Shown here: piece by piece, positions 58,114 to 64,000 of the stretch | How positions within the stretch are numbered: position 1 is the stretch's first letter | How the letters are laid out: each line of letters opens with the position of its first letter | From: JACCZX01 sp963807155 | Lineage (GTDB): Bacteria > Pseudomonadota > Gammaproteobacteria > Burkholderiales > Burkholderiaceae_F | Assembly (NCBI GenBank): GCA_963807155.1 | Contig: CAWEAZ010000023.1 | Location: 62,001-126,000, forward strand | Direction: 5' to 3' | DNA length: 64,000 bases | Program-made: the position numbers and the translations under genes | The notes under the pieces: model-generated | What the model was told of the DNA's origin: nothing | The model's database searches: none | What the model saw: the letters and a program-made list of their open reading frames with translations, nothing else

Positions 58114-59082
58114 TCACTCGAGCTTGCCGATCCGCTTGACCGCCTCGGTCATCACCTGCGCGTCGGCTTTCCAGTAGGCGGCGAACTGCGGCGCATCCAT
58201 GTACTCGATCGGGCTGCCGGCATTCAATATCGTTTGCTGCAGCGCTGGATCACTCATCAACTTGCGCAGCGTCGAGCGCAGCTTTTCAATCACCGGGTCC
58301 GGCGTCGACGCGGGCGCGAACAACGCCGACCACTGAGCGAACTGAACGTTGTACCCACGCTCTTTGAGGCTTGGCACGCCGGGCAATGTGACCAACGGCG
58401 CATCGCCCCAGTGTGCAAGCGCGCGCAGGCGCCCCGCGCGAATGTGCTGCACGACGCTCGCAGGGCCGCTGGAGATGGCGTCGACATGTCCGCCCAGCAA
58501 CGCGATGACGGCGGGTCCGGCGCCAGCGTACGGAATATGAATCATTCGAAAGCCCGCCGCCGATTTCAACATCTCCATCGGCACGTGCATCGTGCCGTAG
58601 TTACCCGAGCTGCCGTAGTTGTACGCCGCAGGTTTACGTCGCGCATCGGCAATGAAGTCCTCGAGCGTCTGCCACGGAGAGTCCGCGCGCACGACAAGAA
58701 CCGTCGGATCAGCCGTGATGCGCGCGATCGGCTTGAACTGATCGAGCTGGAACAGCGGCTTGCGTTCCAGGATCTTGTCGGCCTCGGGCAGGATCGAAAT
58801 TGACGACAAGCTCAACAGCAGCGTGTAACCGTCGGCCGTGGCGCGCGCAGCGTGGCCGATCCCGACCGCGCCACCAGCGCCGCTCTTGTTATCGATCACG
58901 ACCGGCTGCTTCAACTCCCGCGACATCGCCTCGGCCACCGGCCGCGCCACCGTGTCGGCGACGCCGCCCGGCGGAAACGGAACCACGAGCGTGATAGTTT
59001 TGTCCGGGTATTGCGCATGCGTTGCTGGCGAAGCCAGCGAGAACACCAGCAATACAAGGCACAGTTGCAACAAGCGGTGCAT
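58114..59082 (-). CDS. Bug-type tripartite tricarboxylate solute receptor
   Basis: Protein of 322 residues with no frameshift. The ATG at 59082 has AGGAGACTGT upstream. The signal peptide (LVLLVFSLASPATHAQ) leads to YPDKTITLVVPFPPGGVADT, PVVIDNKSGAGGAVGIGHAA and MIHIPYAGAGPAVIALLGG. It is the third such receptor in the window and has no permease or catabolic neighbour; the divergent gene is an alpha/beta hydrolase 26 bases away. Confidence 0.92.
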   Translation of the reverse strand: MHRLLQLCLVLLVFSLASPATHAQYPDKTITLVVPFPPGGVADTVARPVAEAMSRELKQPVVIDNKSGAGGAVGIGHAARATADGYTLLLSLSSISILPEADKILERKPLFQLDQFKPIARITADPTVLVVRADSPWQTLEDFIADARRKPAAYNYGSSGNYGTMHVPMEMLKSAAGFRMIHIPYAGAGPAVIALLGGHVDAISSGPASVVQHIRAGRLRALAHWGDAPLVTLPGVPSLKERGYNVQFAQWSALFAPASTPDPVIEKLRSTLRKLMSDPALQQTILNAGSPIEYMDAPQFAAYWKADAQVMTEAVKRIGKLE

Positions 59083-59108
59083 ACAGTCTCCTACGCAGAT
59101 TTGTTCCA

Positions 59109-59786
59109 ATGCTAGCTCCAGTTCCGCAGCCGCTGACGATCCGAGTTTCCGAAACCGAAACAGTCTCTGCGTTGTTGTGCAGGCCGGAGCACGCTCGCGC
59201 TTGCTATGTGCTCGCGCACGGCGCGGGCGCGGGGATGAACCACCCGTTCATGGCCGCCGTTTCCGACGGCCTCGCCGAACGCGGCATCGCAACGCTGCGC
59301 TACCAATTTCCATTCATCGAGCGCGGCTCGAAGCGTCCGGACTCTCCTGCCCTTGCGCACGCCACCGTACGCGCGGCGATAGCGATGGCGTCCAACCTTG
59401 TGTCTGACCTACCGCTGTTTGCAGGCGGAAAGTCCTTCGGCGGTCGCATGACTTCGCAGGCTCAATCCAAGGCAGCGCTGCCGCACATTCGTGGACTCAT
59501 ATTTCTGGGCTTTCCACTTCATCCTGCCAACAAGCCGTCGCAGGAACGCGCCGCGCATCTGGCGCAGGTCGGGTGTCCGATGCTCTTCCTGCAAGGAACA
59601 CGCGACGAACTTGCTGACGTCGAGCTGATTCGTAACGTGACCGAGCAGCTTGGCGAGCGGGCGATGTTGCACCTATTCGACGACGCCGATCATTCGTTCC
59701 ATGTGCGCGCACGCAGCGGGCAAACAGACAAGCAAGTGCTTGACTCAATGCTCGATGCGATCGTGGCCTGGATCACGACGCGGTGA
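59109..59786 (+). CDS. Alpha/beta hydrolase, dienelactone-hydrolase/KANL3-like
   Basis: Protein of 225 residues. It has the oxyanion motif YVLAHGAGAGMNHPFM, the nucleophile elbow AGGKSFGGRMTS, an Asp in MLFLQGTRDELADVE and the His in DDADHSFHVRARSG. Cytoplasmic, with no signal peptide. The natural substrate is not known for this subgroup. Its end overlaps the convergent exonuclease III gene as read. Confidence 0.87.
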   Translation: MLAPVPQPLTIRVSETETVSALLCRPEHARACYVLAHGAGAGMNHPFMAAVSDGLAERGIATLRYQFPFIERGSKRPDSPALAHATVRAAIAMASNLVSDLPLFAGGKSFGGRMTSQAQSKAALPHIRGLIFLGFPLHPANKPSQERAAHLAQVGCPMLFLQGTRDELADVELIRNVTEQLGERAMLHLFDDADHSFHVRARSGQTDKQVLDSMLDAIVAWITTR

Positions 59787-60572
59787 TCTTTTCCTGCGCG
59801 GCGCTTTTAGCAGCACCCACGCCGGTGCGTGGTCGCTGGCGCCGGCTTCGCCGCGAATGGCCTTGTCGACACCGGCGTCCGTGATCCGGCTCGATAGCGA
59901 CGGGCTGATCAGCAGGTGGTCGATGCGGAGGCCGGCGTCGCGGCCCCAACGCCCGCGCTTGTAGTCCCAGAACGTGTACATCGGTTGATCGGGGTGCAGT
60001 GAACGGATCGCATCGGTCCATCCCTGCTCGACCAGCCGTCTGAAGCGCTCGCGACTCGCCGGCTGCACCAGCGCATCGTCGTCCCATGACTTGGTCGGAT
60101 AAATGTCAGCCGGAGTCGGCACGACGTTGTAGTCGCCGGCAAGCACGACCGGTACATCGGTATCGATCAGATTGCGCGCATGTGCGATCAGCCGATCCAG
60201 CCATGCGAGTTTGTAGTCGAACTTCGGCCCTGGCTGCGGGTTGCCGTTCGGCGCATAGATACAAGCAATCAATATCCCGTCGATCGCCGCTTCGAGATAA
60301 CGGCTTTGAGTGTCGCTGGCATCGCCGGGCAACGTTCGGTGCGTAACGATCGGCTTTGCGTCGCGCGCAAGGATCGCTACCCCGTTCCAGGTCGGTTGCC
60401 CGCACCACGCGGCCCCGTAACCCGCGGATTCAATCGCCGCAGTCGGAAATTCGCGATCGGCCGCCTTCAGTTCTTGCAAACAAACAACATCCGGTTTTGC
60501 AATATCGAGCCACGCCAGCAGGTTTTCTAACCGGCGGTTGATGTTGTTGATATTGAAGGTGGCGATTTTCAT
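59745..60572 (-). CDS. xthA: Exodeoxyribonuclease III
   Basis: Protein of about 270 residues of the EEP family that repairs abasic sites and trims 3' ends. Catalytic features: the N-terminal MKIATFNINNINRR, Glu in DVVCLQELKA, Asp/Asn in VVLAGDYNVVP, IDHLLIS, and SDH in EAGASDHAPAWVLL. The last 20 residues (RRKRSPRRDP) are unlike the family; a one-base shift gives KSAAQEKITAS with a stop at 59773, so the true end is probably there. The ATG at 60572 is used. Confidence 0.93.
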   Translation of the reverse strand: MKIATFNINNINRRLENLLAWLDIAKPDVVCLQELKAADREFPTAAIESAGYGAAWCGQPTWNGVAILARDAKPIVTHRTLPGDASDTQSRYLEAAIDGILIACIYAPNGNPQPGPKFDYKLAWLDRLIAHARNLIDTDVPVVLAGDYNVVPTPADIYPTKSWDDDALVQPASRERFRRLVEQGWTDAIRSLHPDQPMYTFWDYKRGRWGRDAGLRIDHLLISPSLSSRITDAGVDKAIRGEAGASDHAPAWVLLKAPRRKRSPRRDPGHDRIEH

Positions 60573-60773
60573 CAGCGCTATCACGGGTTAGAGGAATGCG
60601 GGCGCTGTTTGGCGTGCAAGTAAGCGCTGCCTGCTACGGCGCGATCGGATTTAACACGCCCTTCCATGCCCGACAGACGGTAGGTGTTGTCGGCACGTGT
60701 TGGCATTGTTCCTGATTGTCACTGTGGCGGCCGTATGGTGAGCTGCGCATTACAAACCAAGGAGAGTTACTCA

Positions 60774-61022
60774 ATGCTATTCAAACCCAGTATGAGTGCG
60801 GAAATTCACGATTGGATAACGCCGCCGCAGGTGGAAGTTGTAAAAGTTGCCACGCATTCGGAACAGCTTGCACGCATTCAGCAGCGCGCCAAGGAGCTGC
60901 AGGAAGCGATGGGGCCGCGCTATCTGTGTCACGAAAAGAATCGCGTGCGGCGCCTGGACGGAAAGTCGTACCGGCCACGCACCGCCAGTAGCAATGTGCG
61001 GGCCATGAAGCGCGCCGCCTGA
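60774..61022 (+). CDS. Small hypothetical protein
   Basis: Protein of 82 residues. AAGGAGAGTTACTC precedes the ATG at 60774. The protein is basic at the C-terminus (HEKNRVRRLDGKSYRPR) with a helical middle (HSEQLARIQQRAKELQEAMG). I do not recognise it. The good ribosome-binding site is the main support. The 200 bases upstream to the exonuclease start hold no other recognisable gene. Confidence 0.6.
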   Translation: MLFKPSMSAEIHDWITPPQVEVVKVATHSEQLARIQQRAKELQEAMGPRYLCHEKNRVRRLDGKSYRPRTASSNVRAMKRAA

Positions 61023-61098
61023 ATCGGGGTTATCTTGAGTGCGGAGGGAGAGCCGCGTCAGTGGCAGCGGGTAGTGCCACACGCGGCTCGTTGCAGAT

Positions 61099-61305
61099 AT
61101 GAAAAATAGTCAGTTCTCGTTGTTCGTAGTGGCCGCCCTCTTCCTTGCCGGATGTGCGACTCAGGGCGAAGGCCCGCAGAACCCCGCCCTGATGCAAGGT
61201 GCCAGCGCTGTACCGAAGGAAAGCGTGGCGGCCGAGAGATGTCCTGAGTCGTATCAGAGGCAAGAGTCAAGGCAGGGTGCTTTTCACCGCGCGATACAGT
61301 GTTAG
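61099..61305 (+). CDS. Small lipoprotein
   Basis: Protein of 68 residues with a lipoprotein signal peptide ending in LFLAGCATQG (lipobox LAGC). The rest is short and polar, with two later cysteines (ERCPES and the final IQC). It is on the same strand as the preceding small protein, 76 bases away. The function is unknown; small outer-membrane lipoproteins of this size are often structural. Confidence 0.65.
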   Translation: MKNSQFSLFVVAALFLAGCATQGEGPQNPALMQGASAVPKESVAAERCPESYQRQESRQGAFHRAIQC

Positions 61306-61311
61306 CAAGTC

Positions 61312-61328
61312 AGTTCGCTGAGCGAACT
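61312..61328. terminator. Weak bidirectional hairpin between convergent genes
   Basis: AGTTCGC/GCGAACT, seven base pairs with a three-base loop TGA, exactly filling the space between the small lipoprotein and the convergent Gfa gene. No U run on either side, so factor-independent termination would be weak. Confidence 0.3.
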
Positions 61329-61919
61329 CTATGCGCTCGCTGAGCGGCCCAGCGCGCCGGATGCTTTCGCCGTATGCGTTGCTATCGCGTCCATCAGTGC
61401 CGGCGACAGACAGTCATAAGGCTCCAGCTTCAGCTCCTTCAGCCGCGTTCTGACCGCGCCCATGTTGGCCGGGTCGAAACCTGACTCGATGATCGACGAA
61501 ACGAATGCCGCGAATTCGGGCGGCGCCCATCCGCTATCGCGCGATAGCTCGGTGTGGATGAAGTCCAGACCGAAAAATGGATGATTCTTGTTTTCGATGC
61601 GTCCGAACATGTGCACGCCGCACTCCTTGCATGCGTGCCGCTTGATCGTCGCAGTCTCATCCACGACTTTTAGCTTGTCCTGATTTGCCGTCACGCTGAC
61701 CTTGTCGCGCGGTACTACAGCAACCTGCGAAAACACCGAGCCCGTTGGCTTCCAGCACTTGGTGCAGCCGCACACGTGGTTGTGCGCCACCTGGCCGCCG
61801 ATCGATACCGTCACCTTCTTATCGGAGCAATGACACGACAAAGTACCGCCAGTGAAACCGGGGGCGGCGGGCTTACTGCCTTGATCGACCTGCGGATGAA
61901 TGGAGACCGGCTTGGCCAT
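61329..61919 (-). CDS. Gfa-family protein (S-hydroxymethylglutathione synthase-like)
   Basis: Protein of 196 residues. The zinc-binding cysteine motifs of the glutathione-dependent formaldehyde-activating family are present: TLSCHCSDKKV, VCGCTKCWKPTGS and RHACKECGVHMFG. The protein has the full-length C-terminal part (GLDFIHTELSRDSGWAPPEF) typical of S-(hydroxymethyl)glutathione synthase. It would speed conjugation of formaldehyde with glutathione; no formaldehyde dehydrogenase is adjacent. The ATG at 61919 is used. Confidence 0.88.
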   Translation of the reverse strand: MAKPVSIHPQVDQGSKPAAPGFTGGTLSCHCSDKKVTVSIGGQVAHNHVCGCTKCWKPTGSVFSQVAVVPRDKVSVTANQDKLKVVDETATIKRHACKECGVHMFGRIENKNHPFFGLDFIHTELSRDSGWAPPEFAAFVSSIIESGFDPANMGAVRTRLKELKLEPYDCLSPALMDAIATHTAKASGALGRSASA

Positions 61920-61989
61920 TTCGAGCTCTCCTTTCGTGCGAAGAAATGAGGGAGCGATGCTGCTCCCTCGCGAGGCGAAAGTCGACTGT

Positions 61990-62675
61990 CTACTTCACTG
62001 CGAAGCAGTAAAACAAGCCATCGCCGCCGGTGGGGCGTACCTGCTCCTGGCCGCACCCGAGCGTGGGATGCGAGGAATTCCATGACGTTGCCCAGGCATG
62101 GTCGATTGGACCGGCGCGATCGTAATGGCCGGTCATCGCGGCACCGTCGGCTCCGCTCTTGGTCCAGTTGCCGCAGGTCATGTCGGCAAACGGAGTCCCT
62201 GGAAATGCCGTGCCGTCAGGCCGCGAACCGGTCAAGATGTCGTGCTTGTTGGGCTTCTCGGTGCGGTCGTTGACAGGCTGGCCCTTTTTCGTCGAGCGCT
62301 GTGTCCTTCGTCACGTTGTTCTTGGCCGAGTGCAGCTCGTCGACACTGCTGGCGATCATCACGCCCTTGGCGTTATGCCACGGCCCGCTCCGATCCGATC
62401 GCGCGCATGCACGACCTTCGGGTCGTTCAGCGCCGTCCCTGGGTGCTCAAATAAGCGCGCCAGGTGCGGTTGCCTGCTCCGGCGGCCTTTGCGAGCGACT
62501 GGCAGTGCTGGTCCGCGCCCTCGAGGCCACCGAGATCGGCGCCCTTGCCAGAGCCAACGCTGGTGACGAAAAACGTCATGCTCGGGGCTTGGCGGTGGAC
62601 TGCATGGTCGAACAGCTGACGAGTGTCAATACGCCGCGCGCCAACCAACAATGTGTTTCGGATTGCTTTGTACAT
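61990..62675 (-). CDS. Lectin-like/endostatin-like secreted lipoprotein, at least four frameshifts
   Basis: About 228 residues after repair, from ATG at 62675 to TAG at 61990. The N-terminus in its shifted form (GVLTLVSCSTMQST) is a lipoprotein signal. The core reads SMTFFVTSVGSGKGADLGGL, then EGADQHCQSLAKAAGAGNRTW, RAYLST, DRIGAG, KGVMIASSVDELHSAKNNV, TGSRPDGTAFPGTPFADMTC, and ends GGDGLFYCF. Frame changes fall near 62630, 62590, 62450, 62380 and 62285. I recall this as a conserved bacterial secreted family, sometimes annotated as a lectin, without proven function. The name is tentative. Confidence 0.6.
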
Positions 62676-62788
62676 AGATGTCTCCTGTCCGATCTGTTCT
62701 GCGATTTTTATTTCTCTTGCGGCCGCGCGGCATTTCTCCGCGGTCGTCAGAATAAAAGCGTTACCGCGCGAGTGCGGGTTTCCAACGC

Positions 62789-63655
62789 CTAGTACTTTCC
62801 CCCAAGCACAAAGCGTGCGATGCCCGAAGCCACTTCAGCTTCCTGACCGATGAAGCCATGTGGCGAGCGGCCCTCGCACGCTTCGGTCAACGACTCTCCG
62901 GCCGCACTGCCGGGCCCGCCGGTCACCGTCACGACCTCTTCACGAGCGCTGCTCGTTCGCGCGGTGATATTGCCCATCAGGTTGGCCGGCGACCGGATGC
63001 AGTTGTCTGCCGCGTGGCCGACGACAAGCAGCGGCATCGTGATCGCTTCCAGCTTCAGATCAAACACGGATTGCGCCACCCACGCCTTTCTCGCTCCGCT
63101 CTGTCCGGCAGTCACTGGCGACGTCAGAACGACACCCGCGGGCGCCGCCGCACCCGAAAGCCGCGACGCAGCATTCACCGCGGAAATTGAGCCGCGGCTC
63201 GTACCTGCGAGCCAGACAGTTGCCTTCGTGCGGGCCTGAACGTCGGCAATGACCTTGCCGAGGTCTTCGGCGTGCCGCGCGTGAGTCCGAAAGCCCTCCA
63301 ATCCATCGACGCCCTGATGAGTCGACGGGGCATCGACCAGCGCCGTGAAAAAACCGGCCGCGCGAAAGTGCGGTATCGATCGCACCAGCGAATTGCCTCT
63401 AAGTGCCCGCGGGCAACCTGCATCGTCGAGATTCACGTAGCCGGTCCCACCCGCGAGCAAGACCAGCGCGATGGGTCTGCCGTGCGAGTTTGTCTGCGTC
63501 GGTTGCGCAAGCGAATAGCGAGTCGTGCTGCCGTCATGAGTATCGACGGTGATGACTTCGCCGCAACGGGCAATGACGGCGTTGGCGCCGGGCTGCGCAA
63601 AGGACGCGGACGAACCCAACAGCAGCAAGCACAGTGCGAGAAACCTCTTCAACAT
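62789..63655 (-). CDS. Exported alpha/beta hydrolase-fold protein
   Basis: Protein of 288 residues. The signal peptide (LALCLLLLGSSASFAQ) is followed by a core with LVLLAGGTGYVNLDD, the nucleophile elbow in WLAGTSRGSISAVN and MPLLVVGHAADNCIRSPA for the acidic residue; the His is likely in the C-terminal RSPHGFIGQEAEV. A secreted or periplasmic esterase of unknown substrate. No frameshift. Confidence 0.75.
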   Translation of the reverse strand: MLKRFLALCLLLLGSSASFAQPGANAVIARCGEVITVDTHDGSTTRYSLAQPTQTNSHGRPIALVLLAGGTGYVNLDDAGCPRALRGNSLVRSIPHFRAAGFFTALVDAPSTHQGVDGLEGFRTHARHAEDLGKVIADVQARTKATVWLAGTSRGSISAVNAASRLSGAAAPAGVVLTSPVTAGQSGARKAWVAQSVFDLKLEAITMPLLVVGHAADNCIRSPANLMGNITARTSSAREEVVTVTGGPGSAAGESLTEACEGRSPHGFIGQEAEVASGIARFVLGGKY

Positions 63656-63684
63656 CGCGCTCGCTCCATGTCAGATGCACGAGG

Positions 63685-64000
63685 CTAGAGCGATTGCTCG
63701 GCCAACGCGCATTCCTCGCGCAGTTTCATGTACGCCCAGTTTGTCGCCTGTCGCAGATCTTCCGAGTCGACGCAGGTGATCGGGCTTACTCCACCGTACG
63801 CGGCAAGGTCATCGGCGGCTTGTTGCATCAAAACGGGCATCTGCCGAGTCACTTCCTTCAAACGCAAGACAGCGAACACGGTGTTTCCGGTGGGCAGCTC
63901 GTGCAGCACCACATTGGCGAACGCTTCGTGCAGTCCGCGAAGATCATTCGCATCGAATTCCCGTTCACGGTAACCGGCAAAGCCGTCCTGCACTCCAGTG
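63685..64000 (-). CDS. Hypothetical protein (partial, continues beyond the window)
   Basis: The minus strand stays open from the stop at 63685 to the window edge. Visible residues include DANDLRGLHEAFANVVLHEL and TVFAVLRLKEVTRQMPVLMQ. A GTG at 63993 could be a start but has no visible ribosome-binding site, so the gene probably begins outside. The visible part is soluble and helical; I do not recognise it. Confidence 0.5.
   Translation of the reverse strand, partial: TGVQDGFAGYREREFDANDLRGLHEAFANVVLHELPTGNTVFAVLRLKEVTRQMPVLMQQAADDLAAYGGVSPITCVDSEDLRQATNWAYMKLREECALAEQSL

Noticed and set aside
1..64000. tRNA, rRNA, insertion sequences, phage or integron genes
   Set aside because: Intergenic gaps were read for cloverleaf arms, transposase and integrase motifs and none was seen; gaps are nearly all under 200 bases.

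Overview
The window looks like chromosome of a betaproteobacterium, probably Burkholderiales. The supporting signs are high-GC DNA, three Bug-type tripartite-tricarboxylate solute receptors with no adjacent TctAB permease, a sulfite/nitrite reductase-DUF934-CobA block, a PHA phasin and a PHA depolymerase, and many genes for CoA-linked and hydroxy-acid metabolism. No rRNA, tRNA, insertion sequence, prophage, plasmid or CRISPR locus was recognised. The genus cannot be read from the sequence.

A property of the whole sequence matters for every entry. About 20 genes are split by one or more +1/-1 shifts although the protein continues with normal family motifs in another frame. Examples are the catalase, A2M, PBP1C, phospholipase D, aminotransferase and peroxiredoxin genes. 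Where the expected sequence can be inferred, several shifts are single-base gains or losses in short homopolymers. I read these as uncorrected sequencing indels in a draft or long-read assembly, not mass pseudogenisation, and give the whole reconstructed span as one gene.

Layout: 1-5.1 kb is a stress block (ferritin-like protein, KatE catalase with a coupled small ORF, glycine-zipper protein, GlsB/YeaQ protein, thioredoxin-reductase-like flavoprotein). 5.1-11.6 kb holds a YetF-type membrane protein, a secreted PHA depolymerase with its own ribbon-helix-helix regulator and a candidate operator, a soluble histidine kinase, a DUF4198 protein, an atypical phosphatase, DsbB and an exported protein made of eleven 24-residue repeats. 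11.6-18.1 kb has a D-amino-acid dehydrogenase, a class III aminotransferase and a TAXI-TRAP transporter. 18.1-25.1 kb has a phasin, VOC and GNAT proteins, then a tight operon: two-subunit class I fumarase-type hydro-lyase, FrdA-like flavoprotein, two different 2-hydroxyacid dehydrogenases and a CbiX chelatase.

25.1-32.4 kb is a catabolic island around a GntR/UTRA regulator: CaiB CoA-transferase, MmgE/PrpD and Bug receptor on one side; CitE/HpcH lyase, MaoC hydratase and acyl-CoA dehydrogenase on the other. Both arms carry near-identical sigma70-like promoters with a GntR-like palindrome at the start site, which suggests coordinated use of a C4-C5 dicarboxylate (itaconate, mesaconate or methylsuccinate type). 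32.4-39.8 kb is sulfur assimilation (CobA, DUF934, sulfite reductase, rhodanese) plus cystathionine beta-synthase and gamma-lyase, with a trypsin-like PDZ protease between. 39.8-47.9 kb is the alpha-2-macroglobulin/PBP1C pair. 47.9-64 kb is mixed: M20 peptidase, a Tat-exported molybdopterin oxidoreductase with its cytochrome b, a second trypsin-like protein, glyoxalase I, an Ldh-family dehydrogenase divergent from a Bug receptor, peroxiredoxin, a phospholipase D lipoprotein, a third Bug receptor, exonuclease III, a Gfa-like enzyme, a lectin-like lipoprotein and hydrolases.
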